From Candidatus Saccharimonadota bacterium (lineage in GTDB: Bacteria > Patescibacteriota > Saccharimonadia > Saccharimonadales > Saccharimonadaceae): a stretch of DNA of 62,627 nucleotides. Shown in pieces: positions 7,739 to 16,314 of this stretch. The number at the start of each line of letters is the position of its first letter. Position 1 is the first letter of the stretch. The stretch spans positions 1 through 62,627 of the forward strand of contig JAFWOH010000027.1 in NCBI GenBank assembly GCA_017509895.1. Direction: 5' to 3'. The translations under genes were made by a program, and so were the position numbers. Under the pieces are notes generated by a model. The model was not told the origin of the DNA, made no database searches, and worked only from the letters and a program-made list of their open reading frames with translations.

Positions 7739-9676
7739 CTAAAACCAGTATTGTTTGCCATTTAAAATGTCATAATTCAGCAGTTCGTAATCCGTCGTTG
7801 CCTTGCCTTTTGGCTGGCTATCTGCGAGGTATGTTGGCGCGAGAATTGGATTTTCTGCACAAGCTCCTGCGACAATTAGTCCCTCCACATCTTTCTTCAG
7901 CCCCAGCATATCATACATAGTGTTAGTCAAACAATTTGGCGTAGTCGTCGGTAGTTTAGTAGGCTTCATGCCGGCATCAAAGTTTGCCCAGATGAAATAA
8001 GGCGTAAGATGAGTTAAGTCAGCCAACTCCTTATCAGTGCTTGTATTAGCATAGCTGAAAATCCCCGGAGCATGGTCCCCAAAGAATAGTACCACTGTCT
8101 TCTCGTCTGACTTCTTCAGATTCTCTAAAAACTCTCCTAGGTATGCATCAGAATAGTGGACACCCTGTAAATAGGCCGAAATCGGATCGGCAAGGTCGAC
8201 TGTTGAATTCGGATCATCGAAGGAGTATTCTGTCTCCTCTCCGTAAGCTTCTAGCTGATATGGAGCATGGTCTTGCATCGTCAAGACACTGATAAGCTGC
8301 TTTTTATCAGAGTTCTCGAGAATATCGAGAGTCTCCGCATAAATAGAACGGTCGTTGATATAGCCGCCACTACTCCCGTCACGCTCAGTATGATGCATCT
8401 TATCTTGCGTGATAAAATCATCAAAACCTTCTATCGGCAGCACATAACTTCTCTTATACATCTCCCCGGTATAAGAATGAATGGCCGTAGTTTTATATCC
8501 GGCTGCTTTAGCGGTATTGGCAATTGAGACTATCCGGTCCAACTTCGGCAATATACTAGTATATGGCGTAGTCTGTGCCCAATAATTTGAAAGACTCGTA
8601 TCTACTTCAAACTCCACATTTGCTGTCCCTCCACCGTACTCTGGAGAATACATATAGCCTGTCGGAGTGCTCTTGGATAATTCACGAAATACAGGTATCG
8701 GGTCTGGTCCATTGAACGGATAGACTTCTTTAAGTAGCATTGGGTCATAGAATGATTCATTAAGAATCACGACTATGTTATAATCTGCATCCTTTAAATC
8801 TTTCTTTTTCACATTTGACTCTTCTTTCGATAGCTTAGTATACTTCTGTTTGATTTCTGCCATCTTATTTTTACCATAATCTTTAGGAGGTTCGATATTA
8901 TATCTATTTAGATTGTAAATAAAGCCGAGCAGGAAAGTATTTTGCTCATAATTTAAGGCCTGGCTCCAAGATATAAACTCTGCGCCTCCTAGCCAGTCAT
9001 ACTTTTGGTATGCTGCTCCGCCGTGGTTAATTATAGGATCGGCCACCAAGAAAAATCCAAAAATCGCAGAAGGAATAATTACCATCCTAGGAATTAATTC
9101 ACCTAGCGCTCGTATTCGGAGCTGCTTTTTTCGCTCGGCTCTTGCGCGCTTAGTCAGTTTTTTCTTTTTAGATTTTTTCTTACGCACCGGGAAATAAGAT
9201 AGAATTGGCCGGGCGAGATAGTCCAGTAGGAATCCGAGCGAAGTCGATAAAACCGCCGCTAAAATAACACGCACAAGCTCTCCGGTATCTATGAAATCAG
9301 TTAATGTTCCAGCCTGGTCAGCCAATTGAAAATCTTCTGGCAAAAGCGGCATACCTCGAAAAGCAATCTTCGTATTGTTGATATAAGTAATTACTGTAAT
9401 AATCGCAAATACTACTCCTATCGCTCGAAACGGACCATAAAATATTCCATAAAACAGGGTTAGTAAGGTAAAAATAATTAAAGATGAGTACCAGAAAATT
9501 TCTGGCTTTTCATCCATTGAAGTCCAGACAGCCTCGGCATTGTTGCCCAAAGTCCTATATTGTAAATACCATGTCAGAAGTATTGCCCCAAGTATTAGAA
9601 TTGACCAACGCCTCAAAAAAATCAAAAAAACCTTCCCGACTCTCCGGAAAAAATACTGGAACTTTAACTTATCCAT
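7739..9676 (-). CDS. LtaS/MdoB-type phosphoglycerol transferase (sulfatase fold)
   Basis: 645 aa. Five hydrophobic segments occupy the first ~220 residues, with a very basic loop (KKKSKKKKLTKRARAERKKQ) between the fourth and fifth. From about residue 290 there is an alkaline-phosphatase-superfamily domain: NIVVILNESF (metal site), GGGTANVEFEVDTSLS (Thr as the expected nucleophile), AAGYKTTAIHSYTGEM, HAPYQLEAYGEE and VLFFGDHAPGIF (metal site). This is the architecture of lipoteichoic acid synthase and of MdoB/OpgB, which transfer phosphoglycerol from phosphatidylglycerol to a polymer or glycan outside the cell. It sits within the glycopolymer genes, so it likely decorates that polymer. Minus-strand TATAAT (9685-9690) is eight bases before the ATG and faces the promoter of the 9721 gene. 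Confidence 0.85.
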   Translation of the reverse strand: MDKLKFQYFFRRVGKVFLIFLRRWSILILGAILLTWYLQYRTLGNNAEAVWTSMDEKPEIFWYSSLIIFTLLTLFYGIFYGPFRAIGVVFAIITVITYINNTKIAFRGMPLLPEDFQLADQAGTLTDFIDTGELVRVILAAVLSTSLGFLLDYLARPILSYFPVRKKKSKKKKLTKRARAERKKQLRIRALGELIPRMVIIPSAIFGFFLVADPIINHGGAAYQKYDWLGGAEFISWSQALNYEQNTFLLGFIYNLNRYNIEPPKDYGKNKMAEIKQKYTKLSKEESNVKKKDLKDADYNIVVILNESFYDPMLLKEVYPFNGPDPIPVFRELSKSTPTGYMYSPEYGGGTANVEFEVDTSLSNYWAQTTPYTSILPKLDRIVSIANTAKAAGYKTTAIHSYTGEMYKRSYVLPIEGFDDFITQDKMHHTERDGSSGGYINDRSIYAETLDILENSDKKQLISVLTMQDHAPYQLEAYGEETEYSFDDPNSTVDLADPISAYLQGVHYSDAYLGEFLENLKKSDEKTVVLFFGDHAPGIFSYANTSTDKELADLTHLTPYFIWANFDAGMKPTKLPTTTPNCLTNTMYDMLGLKKDVEGLIVAGACAENPILAPTYLADSQPKGKATTDYELLNYDILNGKQYWF

Positions 9677-9720
9677 ACTCTACCATTATACCATACTTGG
9701 CATTGTGGTATAATATCTCT

Positions 9721-11547
9721 ATGAAGAGAACCGTCACGGCCGTCATTCCGAATTATAATTATGCGAGATTTCTCCCCGGCCGCGTTGAATCTATCTTAAA
9801 TCAGACTTATCCTATTTCTGAGCTGGTTATTCTGGATGACTGTTCTTCGGATGATAGCGAGAAAGTCATTCGCCAGATTCTCGAACACACAAAAATCACT
9901 CACCCCGATTTGAAAATAAACTTTTTTCAAAACAAGCTAAACTCTGGCAGCGTCTTTGAACAATGGGCCAAGGCTTTTGAAAAAGTCTCCTCGGACTACC
10001 TCTGGATTTGCGAGGCTGACGACCTCTGCGATAGGAATTTTCTAGATGCTTGCATGAAGGGTTTTGATAAAAACCCAAAAGTGCTTATTTCATATACGGA
10101 TTCAAAGATGATTGATGATTCTGGCAATACCTTAATGAAGAGCCTTCGTTCGTGGTCTGGCTACGATGGCTATGACCATTGGAAACAGAGCTATATTAAT
10201 CATGGCCAGGATGAGCTAAAAAATTATCTCGCAATTAACAATACTATCATCAATGTCTCGGGAGTAGTTTTCAAGCGTCAAAAAAATGTCGATTATGCAG
10301 GGTTTTTGAAATCTGCCGCTAGTCTAAAATTGGCCGGAGACTGGTACTTCTATGCTAAGATTTTACAATTTGGCGATATTGCCTATTGTGCTGAGCCTCA
10401 TAATTTCTACCGGTTACATTCCGGCTCGGTTTCCGACAAAACTGATAATATGACACATTACAGGGAGATTACATTCGTCCAGGACGAAATCGCAAGAAAC
10501 ATAGAGCTCCCAGAAAAAACGAAGAGCTTAATCAACCATCGCCGCGTAGACTTGATTTCCAAATGGGACTTAGAAAATAAAACTTCAGATTTTTTTGCGC
10601 CGCTCGTTTCAGTTATAGTCCCAGCTTATAACATTGAGCACTTTTTGCCCAACTGTCTTGATTCAATCTTATCCGGGACTTATGATAATTATGAAATTAT
10701 CGTTGTTGATGATGGCTCGAGCGACGAGACTGGAAAAATTTGCAATCAGTACGAAAAAAGATTTAGCAAAATCCGCATCATCCATCAAGAAAATGCCGGG
10801 CTTTCAGTTGCTCGCAATACAGGTATAAAGGCCGCCAAAGGAAAATACCTAGCGTTTATAGACGGCGACGATTTGGTTTCACCTAATTTTCTATTGGACC
10901 TCGCAAACATTGCCGAGCTTATCCCTGCCGACATCGTGGAATGTGGCTATCTTGAGTTTTCGAATAACCCTCCTAAATCTTCTGGAGGTCAGGACCTTCT
11001 CGTTAAAACTAGAAGGGAAGCCACTGCCGATTTGCTCGTCGGCCAGGAGAATCTCGACATTGTTACATGGAATAAATTATACGACAGAGAGCTGTTTAAA
11101 GAAATTAAATTTCCAGCCAATGAGCTCCATGAGGATAACCTTACTACTTATAAACTTTTTGCCGCCGCTGTTAGAATTGCCGTAATCGATAAAGAACTTT
11201 ATTATTACCGCAAACGCGGAGGTTCAATTATGGCAGAGCAAAATCTTTTAGCTCGCCTCAAGCAAAAAGAGCGTGCCGCACATGAGGCTATTGACTATTT
11301 CAAAGAAGATTCCAGTTTGAAATCTGCCGCCGAAATTGCCTTGCTTTTGTCTAGACTCGCCTACCTTGATAATATTGCCGCAGGACGCCTCGGTGACCAA
11401 TCTCTATGGGATAACACGATTCGGGCTATCAACTCTTCTCGCCAGGCTTATCGAAAAAATCCTTATCTCACTAAAAAGCTCAGGCTCTATCTCTTGCTTC
11501 TTCGTATACCATCACTTTATCACCTCTTCCGTAAAATCATTCACTAG
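9721..11547 (+). CDS. Tandem GT2-GT2 glycosyltransferase
   Basis: 608 aa from ATG 9721, chosen because TATAAT at 9709-9714 ends six bases before it; a much longer open frame upstream (from 9484) runs antisense through the divergent gene. Domain 1 (about 1-270) has VTAVIPNYNYARF, LVILDDCSSDDS and EADDLCD. Domain 2 (about 290-540) has VSVIVPAYNIEHFLPNCLDS, IIVVDDGSSDETG, NAGLSVARNTGI and FIDGDDLV as the DxD-type metal site. Two complete GT-A catalytic sites in one chain suggest a glycan polymerase or the consecutive addition of two sugars, as in capsule synthases. Domain 1 is paralogous to the N-terminus of the 5560-7698 protein, and domain 2 resembles the stand-alone GT2 at 17001. Confidence 0.87.
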   Translation: MKRTVTAVIPNYNYARFLPGRVESILNQTYPISELVILDDCSSDDSEKVIRQILEHTKITHPDLKINFFQNKLNSGSVFEQWAKAFEKVSSDYLWICEADDLCDRNFLDACMKGFDKNPKVLISYTDSKMIDDSGNTLMKSLRSWSGYDGYDHWKQSYINHGQDELKNYLAINNTIINVSGVVFKRQKNVDYAGFLKSAASLKLAGDWYFYAKILQFGDIAYCAEPHNFYRLHSGSVSDKTDNMTHYREITFVQDEIARNIELPEKTKSLINHRRVDLISKWDLENKTSDFFAPLVSVIVPAYNIEHFLPNCLDSILSGTYDNYEIIVVDDGSSDETGKICNQYEKRFSKIRIIHQENAGLSVARNTGIKAAKGKYLAFIDGDDLVSPNFLLDLANIAELIPADIVECGYLEFSNNPPKSSGGQDLLVKTRREATADLLVGQENLDIVTWNKLYDRELFKEIKFPANELHEDNLTTYKLFAAAVRIAVIDKELYYYRKRGGSIMAEQNLLARLKQKERAAHEAIDYFKEDSSLKSAAEIALLLSRLAYLDNIAAGRLGDQSLWDNTIRAINSSRQAYRKNPYLTKKLRLYLLLLRIPSLYHLFRKIIH

Positions 11548-11585
11548 GATGTATGACTATTAACAACAGATTGATTTACAGACTC

Positions 11586-11614
11586 TTGACTTATGTCGGG
11601 TGGGGGTATATTAT
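11586..11614 (+). promoter_or_regulatory. Sigma-70-type promoter of the 11641 surface gene
   Basis: TTGACT (11586-11591), a 17-base spacer and TATTAT (11609-11614). The start would fall near 11621, giving a ~20-nt leader with AAGGT before the ATG. The 44300 surface gene has the same layout (TTGACT, 17 bases, TATACT). Confidence 0.7.
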
Positions 11615-11640
11615 AGACATATAAACAAGGTCATATTAGA

Positions 11641-13353
11641 ATGAAATATAAAAAATCTCTTTTGAGCCTCGCTACGCTTGGTATTTTCGCCGGCGTAGGG
11701 CTCGTATCGGTATCTAATGTATCCGCATTCACGGACTATTTCAAGAATGAGGATACTTACAATGAAAATGGAAACAATATGTACTATATTGATGCCAATA
11801 AAGTTAACATTGAATGTCCTTCCGGCTCCGCAACATATAAAGTTGATAAAAATTATGATGCAACTAAGATAACTTGGTTCCGTGCTGACGAAACTTGTAC
11901 AAATATCACTTTTGACTTGAACGGCAAAACTGTTGCAGACGGGGCTATTACTATACCTGGTGGTGTAACTGTTACACTGAAAGATTCTGTTGGTAATGGT
12001 TACTTCCAAAACTCTGCCAGCCACAATGACGCATACTTGGATTCAATAGTTAATACACAAGCTTATGGCGCCTCAACCGCCTCGACTCTTATCATCGAAA
12101 GCGGTCGTTATCAAGGTTCATTTAGAGCAAATGGACGAAAATTAGACATTCGCATTACAGGTGGCGCTTTTGATAATGCGTTGTCCATTCCAATGGAAGT
12201 GACTCTCGCTATCTTCGGCGGCACCTTCTCCACTAAGCCGGATGAAAAATACATTGATAGCTCATTCGAGGCTTATGAAGTCGACGGTAAATTTGTTGTA
12301 GACCGAAGATTTATGCTAACCAATTTCTTCCAATATATGTATGTTGGCCAAAGTAGCGAGGCTTATGTTTCTCCCGGGCTCGTTGCAAAAACTGCTGAGG
12401 TCACTTCTTCTGATGAATCCATCCTTGGCATCTCTTGCAAAGATAGCAAGATAATTCCTGGGCAAATGATGATAGAGACAACCGACGGTAGTATTGGTAG
12501 CAAGGCCTGTACCATCACTGCTAAGAAAGCTGGTAAAGCCACAGTCTCTTACACTACAGATTACGGCTATAATGGGACTATCACAGTTTATATTGCTGAT
12601 GTCGACACTACAGACTACGGCAGTGCTGCCGATTCTGCTAAATACGAATTATTAGCCCGTTACCTCTCGGTTTGGAATGCCGAGCCTGTGGAACATTCAT
12701 GGCTTACTACTGCACCAAGCGCTATTGCTCCTGATGCTGTAGAGGGCTATAAGGAAAAATATGCTAGCACCGCTGCCGCCATCAAAGCCGGGCATAAAAT
12801 CAAATTAACTCTTAATTTTGAAGAAACTACTTTGGATGACGAAGAAAAGAAAATTATTGAAGAAATTGGCGAGACGAACCCGATGGACGATGCGAAAAAT
12901 ATCGCAGCAGTTTATACTGCGGCTGGCGAAATTGTAGATGTTACCGATAAAAAAACGCTTCTAGCTCAAGTTTTTGGCATTTCAGAATTCCCATTGCCAA
13001 ATATTCTCAAAAATCATAATCGTGAGGTTTACATTGTTGGCCTACGTAAAAATCCAAATGGCGACTATTCCTTCTCTACCAAACTACCTACGACTATCGA
13101 TAATAATCATATTATTTTCTCCGGCAGTTATTATTTGAATGGTGACAAATTCGTCATCCTCTATGACGGCTCCCCAATCAATCCAGACGGTACCACGGAT
13201 GATGTCCCCGCCACCCCAAATTCCGCCGGCTTTGGCGAAGATCATAGTACCTTGCTCATCCTCGGCGCTAGCCTCGCTGGCCTCCTCGCCATCTCCGCTC
13301 CTATCGCCTATCTCATCCACCGTAAAAAATCTCTCGATAAAGTCCGCTTCTAA
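11641..13353 (+). CDS. Secreted surface protein with C-terminal sorting-like signal
   Basis: 570 aa. A signal peptide (LLSLATLGIFAGVGLVSV, cleavage probably after NVSAF) leads to a repetitive beta-rich region (about 60-220; CTNITFDLNGKTV, GVTVTLKDSVG, ESGRYQGSF) that looks like a right-handed beta-helix. A bacterial Ig-like segment follows (about 235-320; VTSSDESILGISCKDS, KKAGKATVSYT). The C-terminus is PNSAGFGEDH, a ~20-residue hydrophobic segment and a basic tail (IHRKKSLDKVRF). That tripartite end is the layout of a sortase signal, with P-N-S-A-G-F-G in the place of LPxTG. The protein at 44300 ends the same way and shares the opening beta-helix features, so they are paralogues. Promoter and RBS are given separately. 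Role on the cell surface is inference. Confidence 0.75.
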   Translation: MKYKKSLLSLATLGIFAGVGLVSVSNVSAFTDYFKNEDTYNENGNNMYYIDANKVNIECPSGSATYKVDKNYDATKITWFRADETCTNITFDLNGKTVADGAITIPGGVTVTLKDSVGNGYFQNSASHNDAYLDSIVNTQAYGASTASTLIIESGRYQGSFRANGRKLDIRITGGAFDNALSIPMEVTLAIFGGTFSTKPDEKYIDSSFEAYEVDGKFVVDRRFMLTNFFQYMYVGQSSEAYVSPGLVAKTAEVTSSDESILGISCKDSKIIPGQMMIETTDGSIGSKACTITAKKAGKATVSYTTDYGYNGTITVYIADVDTTDYGSAADSAKYELLARYLSVWNAEPVEHSWLTTAPSAIAPDAVEGYKEKYASTAAAIKAGHKIKLTLNFEETTLDDEEKKIIEEIGETNPMDDAKNIAAVYTAAGEIVDVTDKKTLLAQVFGISEFPLPNILKNHNREVYIVGLRKNPNGDYSFSTKLPTTIDNNHIIFSGSYYLNGDKFVILYDGSPINPDGTTDDVPATPNSAGFGEDHSTLLILGASLAGLLAISAPIAYLIHRKKSLDKVRF

Positions 13354-13373
13354 GCATAAAGATTATAAAATTT

Positions 13374-13437
13374 AGCATAAGCGAGGATAAATTAGCCTCG
13401 CTTATGCTATAATATAACCATAATAGGAAAGGTCATA
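13374..13437 (+). promoter_or_regulatory. Hairpin-flanked promoter of the serpin gene
   Basis: AGCATAAGCGAGG (13374-13386) pairs with CCTCGCTTATGCT (13396-13408), a perfect 13-bp inverted repeat whose right arm touches the TATAAT -10 (13408-13413). Bases 13397-13437, covering the -10 and an AGGAAAGGT ribosome site, are 40/41 identical to 15289-15329 before the next gene. The inverted repeat may terminate the upstream gene or be an operator. Confidence 0.6.
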
Positions 13438-13439
13438 AA

Positions 13440-15257
13440 ATGAACGACAAGGAAATTAATATTAAATCTCCAGACGAAGTTACGCTCGACGAAAAATCTT
13501 ACGAGCCAGAGCCTGCTCCGGAAAGTCAATCTATAAACCCAGAATCATCGTCTGAAACTGCTCAGACGCCAGAGGTCCCAGATCAAAAATTGAATCAAAG
13601 CTCTAGCACTTCTCAGCAAAATACTATCTCAGCGCTAAGCCCCGAAGAACCGCCCAAAGAAAGCCATAAATCTAGAAATATTTTCATTGCTGTTATCGCT
13701 CTCGTCTTTGTCGCTCTTGGCACCGCCACAACGGTCGCTATCATAAACCATAATAATAACCAACCGACTGAAGAACCTCCTAAAAATTCTGAAAAACCCA
13801 TAGAAAAGCAAGAACCCATTTCTGAGCTAAAGCTCACCGGCAATTCTCTTAGCGATTTTGACCTTGAATTCTTAAAGCTTGAAAACGAAGCTAAAAATAA
13901 AATTTATAGTCCACTTTCAATCAAATATGCTCTCGCCATGCTAAAAGATGGTGCTGCCGGTGAGTCTAAAACTCAGATTGAAAACCTAATTGGCAATTAT
14001 GTTCCAAAACTCTATCTGAATAATGAGAATCGCTCTCTCGCAAACGCTCTCTTTGTTCGTGACACTTTTCAAGACCGAATCCTAAGTTCTTATATTGAAA
14101 CTCTGAATAATAAATATGCCGCCGCAGTCATTGCTGACCCATTTGTAAACGCTATAAATATTAACAATTGGATTAGTGAAAAGACCCTTGGCATTATTCC
14201 AAATCTCGTCCAAGACGATCTCGTCCAAAATAAAGATTTTATTTTAGCGAATGCCTTAGCAATCGATATGAATTGGAATTATCAAATTCAATGCGAAGTC
14301 GATCAAGATTCTGTACCTTGCCTAAGATACTCCGTCAAATACAACCATGAAGACTATTCTGACAGCATTAGCCCTATTATGTCCAACAGTGGCAAAGCCA
14401 GCTATGAATCCATTATCTTTAACGGTCAAGAAAACACTAAAACTTCTCGCATTGGTGCCAGCATTAATAATTATGACATTATTAAAGAAATAGGCGAAGA
14501 CAAAATCCGTTCAGTTATCAAACAAGAATACACTGAATGGCTTCAAAGTGATGAAGCAAAGTCCGTGATGGGTACTGAAGCGGCTCCAGAACAAGATGTT
14601 GATAAATATGTCGATGGTTATATGGAACGCCTTGGCGCCAATTACGGCAAGGTAGATTTCTCGACCGATTTTACTATGTATGATGATGAAAATGTCAAAG
14701 TCTTTGCTAAAGACTTAAAAGAATATGACGGTAGCATACTCCAATACATTGGCATTATGCCAAAAGTTGCCAATCTTGGAGATTACATCAAAACTATGAC
14801 TGCCGAAAATACTCAAAAACTAATCGACAATCTCAAGCCAATTGAGACCACTAGCTTCAAGCAAGGTGTCGTCACCAAGATTAAAGGAAACATCCCTCTT
14901 TTCCATTACAATTCTGAACTCCAGCTAATGAAAGACCTCAAGGATTTAGGCGTTGAAGATGTTTTTGACCAAGAAAAAGCTGACCTTTCCAATTTAGCAA
15001 CAGGCTCAAGCTTTATCAGTGACGCCATCCATGTTGCTGATATCGATTTCAGCAACAACGGTATCAAAGCCGCCGCGGTTACTTTAATGGCTGGCCTTGG
15101 TGCTACTGGCGCTCCACATTTTGAACACCTTTGGGAAGTCCCTGTAGAAGAAATCGATTTAACCTTCGACAAGCCCTTTATATTCCTCATCCGTGATAAA
15201 GCTACTGGCGAAGTCTGGTTTACCGGCGCCGTCTACGAACCACTTCTAAACAATTAA
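13440..15257 (+). CDS. Membrane-tethered serpin (serine protease inhibitor)
   Basis: 605 aa. Residues 1-75 are an acidic, Pro/Glu/Ser-rich cytoplasmic or linker region; one membrane segment follows (about 81-101, IFIAVIALVFVALGTATTVA); the rest is extracellular. The serpin fold starts with NKIYSPLSIKYALAMLKDGA, the equivalent of the N-P-x-S hallmark, then LANALFVRD, and KDFILANALAIDMNWNYQI for the conserved F-xx-N-A-x-Y-F-K-G-x-W region. The reactive-centre hinge is NNGIKAAAVTLMAGLGATGA, with the small-residue run needed for loop insertion in inhibitory serpins. The distal hinge reads FDKPFIFLIRDKATGEVWFTG. This is strong serpin signal. An insertion of ~100 aa (about 300-430) is unusual. Serpins form covalent complexes with serine or cysteine proteases, so defence against host or competitor proteases is plausible. 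RBS AGGAAAGGT at 13425-13433. Confidence 0.9.
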   Translation: MNDKEINIKSPDEVTLDEKSYEPEPAPESQSINPESSSETAQTPEVPDQKLNQSSSTSQQNTISALSPEEPPKESHKSRNIFIAVIALVFVALGTATTVAIINHNNNQPTEEPPKNSEKPIEKQEPISELKLTGNSLSDFDLEFLKLENEAKNKIYSPLSIKYALAMLKDGAAGESKTQIENLIGNYVPKLYLNNENRSLANALFVRDTFQDRILSSYIETLNNKYAAAVIADPFVNAININNWISEKTLGIIPNLVQDDLVQNKDFILANALAIDMNWNYQIQCEVDQDSVPCLRYSVKYNHEDYSDSISPIMSNSGKASYESIIFNGQENTKTSRIGASINNYDIIKEIGEDKIRSVIKQEYTEWLQSDEAKSVMGTEAAPEQDVDKYVDGYMERLGANYGKVDFSTDFTMYDDENVKVFAKDLKEYDGSILQYIGIMPKVANLGDYIKTMTAENTQKLIDNLKPIETTSFKQGVVTKIKGNIPLFHYNSELQLMKDLKDLGVEDVFDQEKADLSNLATGSSFISDAIHVADIDFSNNGIKAAAVTLMAGLGATGAPHFEHLWEVPVEEIDLTFDKPFIFLIRDKATGEVWFTGAVYEPLLNN

Positions 15258-15288
15258 ATTCTACTAAACAAAATCTTGCCCCAGCCAT

Positions 15289-15329
15289 CTCGTTTATGCT
15301 ATAATATAACCATAATAGGAAAGGTCATA
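15289..15329 (+). promoter_or_regulatory. Promoter/leader duplicated from the serpin gene
   Basis: TATAAT at 15300-15305 and an AGGAAAGGT site, 40 of 41 bases identical to 13397-13437. Unlike the serpin copy it lacks the left arm of the inverted repeat. The duplication implies that the two genes share regulation or that the upstream region was copied. Confidence 0.7.
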
Positions 15330-15336
15330 TATTCTT

Positions 15337-16101
15337 ATGGAAACAGATTTTAAGAGTAGCTCATATCCTGAAGAGAAGAAATCTCTCAATAAAGCCAATA
15401 TCGTTATGGCTTGCCTCATGCTACTTATGCTTGGCGCCGCGATTACTTTCGCTGTTCTTTGGCTAACTAAAAAGACTCCCGCCGAGCCGATTGCCAACAA
15501 TACTAATAACACCACTATTGAAGACTGCAAAACTGAGATTTCCGTTAAGGATTGCCCGCCTTGTGCTCAATCTGGCGCTCAAAATTTTATGTATTTTAAT
15601 CAGGAAAAAATCGTCAATGGCGAAAATGGCCAAGTTTATGGCGCCATCTTTTCTGGTCACATCCCCGGCCCAGACGGCCAAGATGCTCTCCGGGCGACCG
15701 TATCTGCCTCCGGCTCTAATCACGCTTCTATTATGGTAGATTGGCAAACTCTTGAATCTATCTATATCGCCAAACAAGCCGCCTCTTCTGGCGAAGGTCA
15801 CACCTATGAAACTTACGAGCTTGATCTCCCTCAGACCGTTGCAGATGTCTTTATCTCTGGCGCAGGCCAAATGCTTGGCTCCGAAAGAATCTTATTCCTT
15901 CTCGCTGATGGCACAGTAGAGTATATACCAGTCAAAGAGGCGGTTGCTACTAAAGAAATTAAATCCTATGGCAAGTTAGAGGGACTAAACAATATTGTTA
16001 AGTTTTATCGTGGCACAGTTGTTCAGGCTAATAGCCCGGCCGGTGGCGGTGCTATGTCATATGCTCAAGACGCAGACGGGAATATTTATCTTCTTAATTA
16101 G
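15337..16101 (+). CDS. Membrane-anchored extracellular protein, family unknown
   Basis: 254 aa. A short cytoplasmic tail is followed by one membrane segment (about residues 24-46, ANIVMACLMLLMLGAAITF) and an extracellular domain of ~200 aa. A short Cys-containing segment (DCKTEISVKDCPPCAQSG) precedes a beta-rich domain with repeated phrases such as VYGAIFSGHIPGPDG, GSERILFLLADGTVEYIPV and YAQDADGNIYLLN, which recall WD/PQQ-like strands. It shares its promoter and leader with the serpin gene upstream, so the two are probably expressed together. I do not recognise the family. Confidence 0.65.
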   Translation: METDFKSSSYPEEKKSLNKANIVMACLMLLMLGAAITFAVLWLTKKTPAEPIANNTNNTTIEDCKTEISVKDCPPCAQSGAQNFMYFNQEKIVNGENGQVYGAIFSGHIPGPDGQDALRATVSASGSNHASIMVDWQTLESIYIAKQAASSGEGHTYETYELDLPQTVADVFISGAGQMLGSERILFLLADGTVEYIPVKEAVATKEIKSYGKLEGLNNIVKFYRGTVVQANSPAGGGAMSYAQDADGNIYLLN

Positions 16102-16141
16102 TTAATAGCCAAGAATAAGACTAAAAAATCCGAGATTTTCC

Positions 16142-16170
16142 GAGATATGAAGCACGGCACTTCATATCTC
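16142..16170. repeat. Perfect 11-bp hairpin
   Basis: GAGATATGAAG (16142-16152) and CTTCATATCTC (16160-16170) around a 7-nt loop, 40 bases after the previous stop. There is no T-run, so this is a 3'-end structure of unclear function. Confidence 0.55.
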
Positions 16171-16217
16171 ACAACATCATAAATTCTAAGACAGAAAAAT
16201 ATACTAAGATAAAATCA

Positions 16218-16294
16218 TGGCACCAAGCCTAGATGGACAGCTAGGGAAGGGGTCAGATTATAAGCAGATCTGTAACACATTAGCGGTGGAACCA
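16218..16294 (+). ncRNA. Candidate three-way-junction leader RNA
   Basis: TGGCACC (16218-16224) can pair with GGTG and CCA (16285-16288, 16292-16294) across a GAA bulge. Inside are two hairpins: CCTAG/CTAGG (16228-16232 with 16241-16245) and CAGAT/ATCTG (16254-16258 with 16268-16272). The 3' strand reads GCGGTGGAACC, similar to the T-box antiterminator motif, but no stem I with a specifier loop is evident. It ends ~8 bases before the AAGGAG of the next gene. A cis-regulatory switch is an inference from structure alone. Confidence 0.35.
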
Positions 16295-16314
16295 AATTAA
16301 ATAAGGAGTTTCAA

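Noticed and set aside
9484-9720. 79-codon N-terminal extension of the tandem glycosyltransferase
   Set aside because: It overlaps the divergent gene and its promoter; ATG 9721 follows TATAAT by six bases and starts the GT2 fold directly.
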